A DNA stretch of 6,290 nt from JAJPXI01 sp045602885 (GTDB lineage: Bacteria; Bacillota; Clostridia; Oscillospirales; Oscillospiraceae), in contig JAZSCJ010000101.1 in assembly GCA_045602885.1 (NCBI GenBank), positions 1 through 6,290 on the forward strand, written 5' to 3'. The translations under genes were made by a program, and so were the position numbers. Below, in pieces: positions 1 through 6,129 of this stretch (the first letter of the stretch is position 1; every line of letters starts with the position of its first letter). The notes below the pieces were generated by a model, which was not told the DNA's origin, searched no databases, and saw nothing but the letters and a program-made list of their open reading frames with translations.

Positions 1-1
1 A

Positions 2-463
2 CTGGCCACCCGGCGTATGCTGGTGGTGGGCAACAAGGTGGATATTGCCGAGGACCGCACCGGACTGGAGACGTTGAAGGCCTATGTAGAGGAGCTGGGC
101 ATGCCCTTCTTTGAGATGTCGGCCGCCGCTCACATTGGCACCCGAGAGCTGATGAAGGCGGCCGCCGCCGAACTGGCCGAGCTGCCCCCCGTCATCGTGT
201 ACGAGCCGGAATACGTGCCCCGTGCCCCCGAAGTGGACACCAGCGCGCCGCTGCAGATCGAGCAGGAGGACGACACCTGGATCGTGGAAGGCCCCTGGCT
301 GCAGCAGCTTATGGCCAACGTCAACTTCGACGATTACGAATCGCGCAACTGGTTCGACAAAAAGCTGCGTGAGTCCGGCCTGTTTGACCGTCTGGAAGAG
401 ATGGGTATTCAGGACGGCGACACGGTCAGCCTGTATAATCTGGAGTTTGAATATCAGCGCTAA
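2..463 (+). CDS. obg: Obg/CgtA-family GTPase, C-terminal part (5' end outside window)
   Basis: This is the last 153 codons of an Obg-type GTPase, a ribosome-associated P-loop GTPase that acts in large-subunit assembly and stress control. The reading frame is open from base 2, so the gene begins upstream of the window. The G4 motif NKVD that reads guanine lies at about 26-67, and the G5-like motif MSAAAHIGT follows. After a short acidic, proline-rich linker comes a typical Obg C-terminal (OCT) domain: it opens with WIVEGPWLQQLM, continues through a DYESRNWFDKKLRESG segment, and closes with GDTVSLYNLEFEY at the stop codon. That domain separates Obg from other NKxD GTPases such as Era or EngA. 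The N-terminal glycine-rich Obg fold and the G1-G3 motifs would lie off the left edge. The gene converges on the MCP gene, and a shared hairpin follows 34 bases after its stop. Family assignment is firm. Confidence 0.95.
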   Translation: MATRRMLVVGNKVDIAEDRTGLETLKAYVEELGMPFFEMSAAAHIGTRELMKAAAAELAELPPVIVYEPEYVPRAPEVDTSAPLQIEQEDDTWIVEGPWLQQLMANVNFDDYESRNWFDKKLRESGLFDRLEEMGIQDGDTVSLYNLEFEYQR

Positions 464-497
464 GGCAACGGGAGTCGAACCCATTCCCTTAAACAAA

Positions 498-540
498 AAG
501 CCGTGCCCAGTTTGTTCACCGGGCACGGCTTAGTTTTTTA
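498..540. terminator. Bidirectional Rho-independent terminator between obg and the MCP gene
   Basis: An 11-bp perfect stem pairs 498-508 (AAGCCGTGCCC) with 521-531 (GGGCACGGCTT), with a 12-base loop. On the plus strand it runs into TTTTTT at 534-539, which suits the end of obg. On the minus strand it is followed by TTTTTGTTT (complement of 491-499), which suits the end of the MCP transcript. The plus-side T run almost touches the MCP stop codon at 541-543. One hairpin therefore appears to serve both convergent genes. Confidence 0.9.
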
Positions 541-2637
541 TCAGAACTTATCGCTGTCTCCGTACATGGGTGCATATCCGTAATCACCCGTAGCAGCCGA
601 CACATCGTGCAACGGCGTCGGGGCAGGGGCATCGGCATCCAAACGGAAGCGGACCATCAGATCCTTGAGCATCTGTGCCTGGCTGGACAGCTCCTCGCTG
701 GCGGCGGCCGACTGCTCGGCGGTGGCCGAGTTGGTCTGCACCACAGAGGAGATCTGGTCGATACCGGTGGTCACCTGGTCGATGGAAGCAGCCTGCTCCT
801 GGGCGGCGGCGGCAATGCCGGCCACCTTGACCGAAACGTCCTGTGCAACCACGCCCACCTTTTGCATCTGGGCGGCGGCATCGTTTGCAATCTTGGCACC
901 ACGGCCCACTGCGGCTACCGATGCTTCGATCAGAGCCGCCGTGCTCTGAGACGCCTCGGCCGACTTGGCGGCCAGATTACGCACCTCGTCTGCCACCACG
1001 GCAAAGCCCTTGCCGGCACTGCCTGCACGGGCGGCCTCAACGGCGGCGTTGAGGGCCAGAATGTTGGTCTGGAAAGCAATGTCCTCAATGGTCTTGATGA
1101 TCTTGCCAATCTCTTCCGAGGTCTTGCTGATGTCGTTCATGGCGGCCACCATGTCGTCCATCTGCTTGTCGCACTCCTGCATCATGCGGCCGGCCTCGCT
1201 GGTCTGCTCGCTGGCCTCATTGGCCTCCACGCCGGTACGCTGAACATGGACGTTGATCTCGTTGATGGTTGCGGCCAGCTCTTGAATCGAGGAAGCCTGC
1301 TCGGTCGCGCCCTGGCTGAGTGCCTGTGCGCCCGAGGCCACCTGATCCGAGCCGGAATCCACCTGGTTTGCGGCCACGGCGATCTGACGCAGCGCCTGGT
1401 CCATGGTGTCCCGCATGCCGTTCATGGAGGTCAAAATCTCTTCAAAGTCGCCGACGAAGCATTCCGTTTTCTCGACCTCAACCACAAAGTTACCACTGGC
1501 CAGCTCGCCCGTCATGTACTTGATGTCATTGACGATGTCGCTCATATCCGCACGCAGGGTCTCGGTCGCCGTAAGCAGCTGACCGATCTCGTCGGTGCTG
1601 AGCGACGGCCAGACATTGGTGTGCAGATCGCCTTCCGCCATGAGCGTAAGCCGGTCGGCACAGGCCTTCAACGGCATGCCCAGCTTTCGGGAAAGGTAAC
1701 GAGAGCAATAAACCGCCGCCACCAGCGCAACAATGTAGATCAGCGCGGTAATCGCCAGGCTCTGATAGAACGCGCCGGTAAAATCACTCATGGGGGCATT
1801 GACGGCAATACTCCAGCCACCGGTGCCCTCGATGGGTGCATAAGCCAGGATCTTTTGCGCGCCGCCATAGGAATATTCACCGTAGCCATGCTCACCGGCG
1901 ATCATCTTCTCTTCCAGCTTAGCCAGACCGGCCAGCGACCGATCGGTCTTGGCCATCTGGATGGCATTTTCCTGGCTCAGAACGACCTGCATATCCTGGT
2001 GCGCAATGGTCGTGCCCGAGCTGTTGAGCATATAGGCGCTGCCGTTCTCGCTGACCCGGATGGAGTTGACGATGTTGTTAAACGTCGCGGGGTCGGGCTC
2101 AAAGTATACCACGCCGACCACTTCGCTATTGGGAACGCCATCCTTCCACAGGGGCGCAGAAATAAACACGATCAGCTCGCCGGTAACGGGATGGATCGCA
2201 GGCTCGGAAATGGTGGTTTCCCCCTTCAGTGCCCGGGTGAAAAAGTCCTGATCGGCAAAACTGGCACCCGGTTCAAGGATGTTCACACCGTTCAAATCCA
2301 GAATACCGCCCTGAACAAAGCCCTGGGTTTCGATACGGCTGTCCAAAATAGCCTTCTTGGCGGCGGGGTCCACATCCGGGTTGCTCAACTCCGCCATGCC
2401 GCCCAGTTCATATGTGACTTTTGCATAGCCGTTCAGCTCCTGCGTCACACGGGAGGACGCCAAATGTGCCATTTCCAGCATATTCAGCTCCAGAACATGG
2501 ATGGTAGAGCGATAGTTCAAGCCGCAGCCGACCGCGCCAACCAGCACCGAAGCCACCATGGTAAGCACGATCATCCAGAGCATGATTTGTCCGCGGATGC
2601 TCATTTGCTGCTTGTCGGTTTTCATATCTTTCTTCAT
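541..2637 (-). CDS. Methyl-accepting chemotaxis protein with extracellular dCache-like sensor, two HAMP-like modules and signalling domain
   Basis: A transmembrane chemoreceptor of 698 residues that should sense an extracellular ligand and control a CheA/CheW array. Residue order: short basic N-terminus; membrane helix about 18-40; extracellular sensor about 45-290 with dCache-like segments such as GGILDLNG and a HPVTGELIVFISAPLW strand pair; membrane helix about 294-311; HAMP about 312-366 with its proline and DEIG motif; a second HAMP-like module about 367-420 (LASGNFVVEVE...GDFEEI); then a long coiled-coil signalling domain. The hairpin tip at about 517-560 carries the hallmark IAFQTNILALNAAVEAARAG and GKGFAVVADEVRNLA. 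The R..W..Y signature of amino-acid-binding dCache domains is not visible, so the ligand is unknown. There is no C-terminal NWETF-like CheR/CheB tether; the tail is acidic and tyrosine-rich. The frame extends to a TTG at 2646, but the SD GAGGAG (2647-2652) directly abuts that codon and sits 9 nt before the ATG at 2637, so the ATG is preferred. Whether the host is motile cannot be judged here. Confidence 0.95.
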   Translation of the reverse strand: MKKDMKTDKQQMSIRGQIMLWMIVLTMVASVLVGAVGCGLNYRSTIHVLELNMLEMAHLASSRVTQELNGYAKVTYELGGMAELSNPDVDPAAKKAILDSRIETQGFVQGGILDLNGVNILEPGASFADQDFFTRALKGETTISEPAIHPVTGELIVFISAPLWKDGVPNSEVVGVVYFEPDPATFNNIVNSIRVSENGSAYMLNSSGTTIAHQDMQVVLSQENAIQMAKTDRSLAGLAKLEEKMIAGEHGYGEYSYGGAQKILAYAPIEGTGGWSIAVNAPMSDFTGAFYQSLAITALIYIVALVAAVYCSRYLSRKLGMPLKACADRLTLMAEGDLHTNVWPSLSTDEIGQLLTATETLRADMSDIVNDIKYMTGELASGNFVVEVEKTECFVGDFEEILTSMNGMRDTMDQALRQIAVAANQVDSGSDQVASGAQALSQGATEQASSIQELAATINEINVHVQRTGVEANEASEQTSEAGRMMQECDKQMDDMVAAMNDISKTSEEIGKIIKTIEDIAFQTNILALNAAVEAARAGSAGKGFAVVADEVRNLAAKSAEASQSTAALIEASVAAVGRGAKIANDAAAQMQKVGVVAQDVSVKVAGIAAAAQEQAASIDQVTTGIDQISSVVQTNSATAEQSAAASEELSSQAQMLKDLMVRFRLDADAPAPTPLHDVSAATGDYGYAPMYGDSDKF

Positions 2638-2646
2638 ACAAGTCAA

Positions 2647-2652
2647 CTCCTC
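2647..2652 (-). promoter_or_regulatory. Ribosome binding site that fixes the MCP start
   Basis: GAGGAG on the minus strand lies 9 nt upstream of the ATG at 2637 and directly abuts the in-frame TTG at 2646. Normal spacing therefore selects the ATG, giving an N-terminus of MKKDMKTDKQQ. Confidence 0.8.
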
Positions 2653-2702
2653 ACTATCTCATCCCGGAAGAGGACGATCCCTTTGACTTTCCTTGTCCCT
2701 GT

Positions 2703-2731
2703 ATTATAGCAAATTTCCACAAAAATGTAAA
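2703..2731 (-). promoter_or_regulatory. Sigma-A-type promoter of the MCP gene, with extended -10
   Basis: The minus strand reads TTTACA (2731-2726), a 17-bp spacer, then TATAAT (2708-2703). A TGC just before the -10 makes an extended -10 element. The match is 5/6 at -35, 6/6 at -10, with ideal spacing. Transcription would start near 2696, leaving a leader of about 59 nt before the ATG at 2637. No sigma-28-like flagellar promoter was seen here. This promoter makes the MCP gene a unit independent of the upstream operon. Confidence 0.85.
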
Positions 2732-2805
2732 CTATATTTTTCCATTATTCGATAACTTTTCCCATTTATCCGCTTTATGCCCCAGCTTTGCCCGGTTATA
2801 AAGTA

Positions 2806-2851
2806 ACCGCCGAAGCCGTGGAGACGCCACAGCTTCGGCGGTTTTTCTTTT
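2806..2851. terminator. Strong hairpin terminator after the DUF4358 gene, best U tract on plus strand
   Basis: An 11-bp perfect stem pairs 2806-2816 (ACCGCCGAAGC) with 2832-2842 (GCTTCGGCGGT). It is extended inwards, past one mismatch, by GTGG (2818-2821) with CCAC (2827-2830). It begins 7 bases after the stop codon of the DUF4358-like gene and so probably ends the five-gene operon. On the minus strand the following tract is only TTACTTTAT, whereas on the plus strand it is TTTTTCTTTT. A second small inverted repeat, CGGTTA/TAACCG (2793-2798 with 2804-2809), overlaps the outer stem and could compete with it. Confidence 0.85.
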
Positions 2852-3320
2852 ATTCTGCGCCGGGAATGGCCGCGGCGGCCTTGTCCCAGTCGGCAGCCAC
2901 CACCAGCAGAGCACTGTTGCCCCGCACCTGTACGATGGCGTGTTCCAGCTTTTCCATCTCGGCCGGACGGTACTCCCGCTCGGCCTCGATTTGATTGGCA
3001 ACCCAGGTGTTCAGCGCCGCTTCCACCTCGGCCGCCTGCTGTGCGTCCGCAAAGCAGATCACCGCAACCGCTTCGCTGGTTGCGCCGGTGGAACAGTACA
3101 CCTTGGAACCCTCATACTGCGCCATATCTCCGTTGAGCCAGAAAAACATGAGCGCCGTTTCCAGATCCAACTCTTCCAGCGCTTCGGAAAACGCGCCCGA
3201 ATCCAGCAGAGCCTGGGTGGTCACAGTGGCAGGAAAGTTGGTCTCCTGCTCCGGCTGGGTCGGGCCACAACCGCTCAAAAGCGCCAGACAGCACAATACG
3301 CCGCAAACCAGTTTTTTCAT
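2850..3320 (-). CDS. DUF4358-like lipoprotein
   Basis: A 156-residue secreted lipoprotein. The N-terminus is a short lipoprotein signal: MKK, a hydrophobic core, and the lipobox LLSGC with Cys18 as the predicted lipidation site. The mature part begins with a short polar linker. The body resembles the DUF4358 family of Firmicutes lipoproteins, with a SEAVAVICF strand, a helix of alternating Ala/Glu, the EYRPAEMEKLEHAIVQVRGN segment and a final strand LLVVAADWDKA. I assign the family from pattern memory, not a search, and its biochemical role is not known. The start is an ATG at 3320 preceded by GAGGAGG with a 7-nt gap (3328-3334). It shares an ATGA overlap with the stop of the SGNH gene, so the two are probably translationally coupled. 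It is the last gene of the operon, just before the hairpin at 2806-2842. DUF4358 and SGNH/GDSL proteins are, as I recall, often neighbours in clostridia, which points to a cell-envelope task. Confidence 0.8.
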   Translation of the reverse strand: MKKLVCGVLCCLALLSGCGPTQPEQETNFPATVTTQALLDSGAFSEALEELDLETALMFFWLNGDMAQYEGSKVYCSTGATSEAVAVICFADAQQAAEVEAALNTWVANQIEAEREYRPAEMEKLEHAIVQVRGNSALLVVAADWDKAAAAIPGAE

Positions 3321-4147
3321 GGGGTTTCCTCCTCGGCCACACGTTCCACCGTGTGGGTTTTCAGATATTCGTACCAGGCCTTATAGCCCTCTTTTCGGAA
3401 GTGAATGCCGTCTGCGCTGGCATCCGCAGGCAGCTCGCCGGTTTCATCCACCAGCGCCGCACTCACATCCACAAGATAAACCTCTTTTTCCGCGGCAATG
3501 TCCCGAATGATCTCGTTGTAAACCGCAATCTGGGCGTTGGTTATGTAATACGGCTGGTTGGTCTGCTGGCACACCTGGGTATTGACGGGGACCAGCGGCT
3601 GCAGGTAAATATCCGCCTCGGGCTGCAGCTGTATCAGCTTGTCCACTACCGCCCGGTAGGTGTCCGCAAAGCCTTGATCGTTGTTGTGACCCAGCTCATT
3701 GAGCCCCAGCATCAAATAGACCTTGGCGTACTGCTTCTTTCCCAGGGCCTGAAACACGCTGACCGTGCCTTGGGGGGTCTGCACCACCGGTTTATCGCTC
3801 ATCACGCCAAAGACGCTCAAGCCCTTGTAGCACAAAAAGTCACAGCCCTTGAGCCCGCTGTACAGCCGCAGGCCGTCGGTGCGCGAATCACCGATAAACA
3901 CGGCGTCGGAAAACCACGCCTCGTCCACCGCCGCGCGCTGGGGTACCGGCGCGGTATAGTCATAGGCCGCCGGAAGCGCAGGAGGTTCCGGTTCGGGCGT
4001 GGGGACAGACGCCGGGGTCGGCTCGGGTGTGACCTGCACCTCCGCAGCGGATTGCGCATCGGGCACCTGAGGTCGTTCGCCCACCCCCGGAATACATCCG
4101 CCGACCAAAACCACGGCCAGCATAGCCAAAGAGATCAAGCTTTTCAT
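3317..4147 (-). CDS. SGNH/GDSL-type hydrolase, surface lipoprotein
   Basis: A 276-residue predicted lipoprotein esterase or acylhydrolase. The signal MKSLISLAMLAVVLVGGC ends in a lipobox with Cys18. Residues about 38-70 are a linker rich in Pro, Thr and Glu with several TPEP/PEP units, likely a spacer through the wall. The SGNH blocks follow in order: block I FIGDSRTDG with nucleophile Ser88; a likely block II glycine in KGLSVFG (about 108-114); block III LGLNELG with Gly148 and Asn150; block V DGIHF with Asp246 and His249. The full Ser-Asp-His set is present, so it should be active. The substrate is unknown; acetyl groups on wall or surface polysaccharide are a reasonable inference. The frame stays open far upstream, to 4705, but that part overlaps the HAD gene. 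The ATG at 4147 is chosen because it has AGGAG with a 9-nt gap (4157-4161), a proper signal peptide and an ATGA overlap with the HAD stop. Confidence 0.9.
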   Translation of the reverse strand: MKSLISLAMLAVVLVGGCIPGVGERPQVPDAQSAAEVQVTPEPTPASVPTPEPEPPALPAAYDYTAPVPQRAAVDEAWFSDAVFIGDSRTDGLRLYSGLKGCDFLCYKGLSVFGVMSDKPVVQTPQGTVSVFQALGKKQYAKVYLMLGLNELGHNNDQGFADTYRAVVDKLIQLQPEADIYLQPLVPVNTQVCQQTNQPYYITNAQIAVYNEIIRDIAAEKEVYLVDVSAALVDETGELPADASADGIHFRKEGYKAWYEYLKTHTVERVAEEETP

Positions 4148-4860
4148 TGGTCTGTGCTCCTTTTTGTTGCGTCCGAAATGAGATCCACTGCCGCGTCGTA
4201 GTCCGCCACCGTCCAGGTAGGACGGATGGAATCGGTACACGCCGCGCCGTGGGGATTGTACCAGATGGTGTCCATGCCGGCCCGATTGCCGCCCAGAATA
4301 TCCGCGCTCAGACTGTCGCCCATGACCACGGCCCGGCTGCGGTCGGAAATCTGCAGCGTTCGGCATACATGGTCGAAAAAGCGTGGGTCGGGCTTGCTGA
4401 CGCCCAGCTCCTGCGAAATAAACAGGTAGGGAATATAGTGGCGCAGGGGAGAGGCCTCGTATCGCCCCCGCTGCGCCACCGCAGCGCCGTTGGTCACAAC
4501 GGCCAGCGTGCAACCCAGCGCCACCAGGCGCTTGCAAAACTCCAGCGCACCGGGGAACAAGTCGCCGTGGGCAGCCAGTCCGGCCTGATAATCGGCATTG
4601 AACGCGACGGGATCGTGATGGCCGCCCACCGCCTGTTGAAACCGGCGAAAACGCTCCACCAGCAAGAAATCCTGCTCCACCTCGCCCCGGGCAAAGGCCT
4701 GCCAAAGCCCGGCATTGATCCGGTGATAGGTGCGCAGCGTATCATCGTCCGGCGTATAGCCCCGTGCCGTCAGCACCCCGTGCAGCGCCTTGCGCTCGGC
4801 CGTGTCAAAATCGAACAGGGTATTGTCCGCATCCAGCAAAACAACGGAATATCGGGTCAT
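4144..4860 (-). CDS. HAD-superfamily hydrolase, YjjG/YfnB-type (probable 5'-nucleotidase)
   Basis: A 238-residue cytosolic phosphatase of the haloacid dehalogenase fold. Motif I is LLDADNTLFDFD, with nucleophile Asp10 and acid/base Asp12. Motif II is VVTNG with Thr123. Motif III is the lysine of GVSKPDPRFF (Lys156). Motif IV is MGDSLSADILGG with Asp182 and Asp187, which bind magnesium. A helical cap lies between motifs I and II (about residues 18-95). The DADNTLFDFD form of motif I, the GVSKPDP context, the WYNP segment after motif IV and the length all fit the YjjG/YfnB group, whose E. coli member dephosphorylates pyrimidine nucleoside monophosphates including non-canonical ones. Substrate choice here is inferred. 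The frame runs on to 5082, but the ATG at 4860 has GGAGGAG with a 6-nt gap (4867-4873) and forms an ATGA overlap with the upstream gene. It also overlaps the SGNH gene downstream by ATGA. Confidence 0.92.
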   Translation of the reverse strand: MTRYSVVLLDADNTLFDFDTAERKALHGVLTARGYTPDDDTLRTYHRINAGLWQAFARGEVEQDFLLVERFRRFQQAVGGHHDPVAFNADYQAGLAAHGDLFPGALEFCKRLVALGCTLAVVTNGAAVAQRGRYEASPLRHYIPYLFISQELGVSKPDPRFFDHVCRTLQISDRSRAVVMGDSLSADILGGNRAGMDTIWYNPHGAACTDSIRPTWTVADYDAAVDLISDATKRSTDQ

Positions 4861-5315
4861 TCGCGGCTCCTCCGTTTGGCTTGAAATGTGACGACCATGC
4901 GCATCACAGAGGACACCACCAGCACACCCACCGCCAAGCACCCGGCAATACCCAGAGTGTGCAGTCCCTGATTCAAAAACTGTTCGCTTTGGCCGCGCAG
5001 GGCGTATTCCATCGTATAGTAAATGCCTGCGCCGGGCACCAGCGGAAAGAAAGAGACCAACAGATAGGCGGTCACCGGGCACTTGCGCACCCGGGCCATG
5101 ATCTCGGAATAGGCCGAAACAGCCATGGCAGCTGCAAAGCAGCTGAGCAGATCAGACACACCGGTCAGCATGACCAGCAGATAGACCAGCCAGCCCACCG
5201 CGCCGCCAAAACAGCAGATCAGAATACCGGAGGGGTTGCGGATGTTGAAGATCACGCAAAATCCGGCGCAGGCCAGAAAGGCCCACAGGCAGGGGAGAAA
5301 GTACGTCCAGTCCAT
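4857..5315 (-). CDS. Small ThrE_2-type membrane protein (C-terminal half of a split threonine/serine exporter family transporter)
   Basis: A 152-residue integral membrane protein with about five hydrophobic segments, at roughly 5-24, 31-50, 55-72, 80-100 and 118-142. It ends in a basic tail (QAKRRSRE). The PLVPGAGIYY motif at about 91-100, at the end of a helix, is characteristic of the ThrE_2 (formerly DUF3815) family. That family corresponds to the C-terminal half of Corynebacterium ThrE and to E. coli YjjB. It should pair with the ThrE N-terminal-type protein encoded just upstream. Start choice: GGGGGT at 5322-5327 (one G-U wobble against the anti-SD) lies 6 nt before the ATG at 5315, so I use that start, 2 nt after the upstream stop. 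An ATG at 5321 would give an ATGA overlap like the other junctions and two more residues, and remains possible. The GTG at 5330 is less likely. The downstream junction is an ATGA overlap with the HAD gene. Confidence 0.88.
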   Translation of the reverse strand: MDWTYFLPCLWAFLACAGFCVIFNIRNPSGILICCFGGAVGWLVYLLVMLTGVSDLLSCFAAAMAVSAYSEIMARVRKCPVTAYLLVSFFPLVPGAGIYYTMEYALRGQSEQFLNQGLHTLGIAGCLAVGVLVVSSVMRMVVTFQAKRRSRE

Positions 5316-5317
5316 GT

Positions 5318-6088
5318 TCATACCCCCCACAGCCCGGTGGCGGCCGCCATGGCGATAAAGGTGCCCACCGCAATGGCCCCGGCCGTTAACAGCGCTTCCA
5401 CTAATTTCAGCAGTCCGGCTGCCACGTCACCGGCCATGATATCCCGCAGGAAGTTGGTAAACACCACGCCGGGCACCAGCGCCATTAATGCGCCGATGGT
5501 AATATAATTGGTGTTTTGTCCTATGCCGAAATGCACCAGTCCGGCCGCCAAAAAGGCCGAAACAAAGGCGGAAATGACCGTTTTGACAAACAGGTTGGCT
5601 TCCAGTCGGCTCATGATAAACAGGCACAGGCCGGCCGCAACACCGCACAGACCGCCGGCCAGCGCGTCCTGCCAGCCGCCGCCCCAGAACAGGGCAAAGG
5701 CGCCCGTGCCCAGAAAATACCCCGCCAGCTGTCCGCCCAGCGGAATGGTGGGATTGGCGGCATCCAGCTGCCTGAGCTGCTCCATGGCATCCTCCACCGC
5801 AGGGGTCTGCTGACAGATGGTGCGGCAAAAATCATACACACGCTCCATGCGGCTGATGTCGGTGCCGTGAATGGGAATGCGGCGCATCCGGGTAATGGGG
5901 CGGCCGTCGTTGTCCATAACGCTGACGATCAGACAGTTGGGGATGGCGAACACCTGCCCGCCGCTGACGCCGTAGGCCTGAAAGACGCGGCGCACCGCCT
6001 CTTCCACGCGATAGATCTCCGCACCGCTTTCCTGCAGGCGGTATCCGATCTCCACCGCCAGACCCATCAATGCATTGTGGCGCAGCAT
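5318..6088 (-). CDS. ThrE N-terminal-type membrane protein (threonine/serine exporter family, formerly DUF1212)
   Basis: A 256-residue protein with a soluble first half and a membrane second half. Residues about 1-110 form the cytosolic domain with family hallmarks: an ESGAEIYRVEEAVRRVF helix (about 20-37), the IPN turn in VFAIPNCLIVSV (about 46-57), and a conserved basic stretch TRMRRIPIHGTD. Residues about 116-252 hold around five hydrophobic segments, including ALMALVPGVVFTNFLRDIMAGD (about 203-221), the usual VPG-containing loop. Known relatives are Corynebacterium ThrE (threonine/serine export) and E. coli YjjP, linked with YjjB to succinate export, so the cargo cannot be set from sequence. 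It needs the ThrE_2-type partner encoded next. The frame extends to a GTG at 6097, but that GTG is part of the SD sequence AGGAGGTG itself. The ATG at 6088, 8 nt after AGGAGG, is the sensible start. It is the first gene of the five-gene operon. Confidence 0.92.
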   Translation of the reverse strand: MLRHNALMGLAVEIGYRLQESGAEIYRVEEAVRRVFQAYGVSGGQVFAIPNCLIVSVMDNDGRPITRMRRIPIHGTDISRMERVYDFCRTICQQTPAVEDAMEQLRQLDAANPTIPLGGQLAGYFLGTGAFALFWGGGWQDALAGGLCGVAAGLCLFIMSRLEANLFVKTVISAFVSAFLAAGLVHFGIGQNTNYITIGALMALVPGVVFTNFLRDIMAGDVAAGLLKLVEALLTAGAIAVGTFIAMAAATGLWGV

Positions 6089-6096
6089 ATCGGACA

Positions 6097-6102
6097 CCTC
6101 CT
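6097..6102 (-). promoter_or_regulatory. Ribosome binding site that fixes the ThrE start
   Basis: A perfect AGGAGG on the minus strand, 8 nt before the ATG at 6088. An upstream in-frame GTG overlaps this site (GGAGGTG), so it cannot be initiated with proper spacing and should not be taken as the start. Confidence 0.88.
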
Positions 6103-6129
6103 TTTTCGCAGCATAACAATCTACGGTAT

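Noticed and set aside
464..540. A complete tRNA or tmRNA gene on the minus strand suggested by the T-arm-like sequence.
   Set aside because: No D arm, anticodon arm, matching acceptor stem or CCA end could be found. The upstream minus-strand bases form the terminator hairpin instead.
2638..2696. A riboswitch (for example a cyclic-di-GMP type, sometimes found before chemoreceptor genes) in the MCP leader.
   Set aside because: The predicted leader is only about 59 nt and shows no paired stems of the needed size; the bases are a simple SD-containing leader.
607..2709. A 700-codon open frame on the plus strand, opposite the MCP gene.
   Set aside because: It lies wholly antisense to an unmistakable chemoreceptor and yields a protein rich in His, Gly, Leu and Arg with no recognisable domain. 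Long antisense frames like this arise from GC-biased third codon positions. The MCP frame has every family hallmark.
4148..4705. N-terminal extension of the SGNH frame, about 186 codons upstream of the ATG at 4147.
   Set aside because: It overlaps the HAD gene in another frame and would put a signal peptide and lipobox in the middle of the protein. The ATG at 4147 has its own SD and an ATGA overlap.
4861..5082. N-terminal extension of the HAD frame, upstream of 4860.
   Set aside because: It overlaps the ThrE_2-type gene. HAD motif I starts at residue 10 from the ATG at 4860, as is usual, and a strong SD precedes that ATG.
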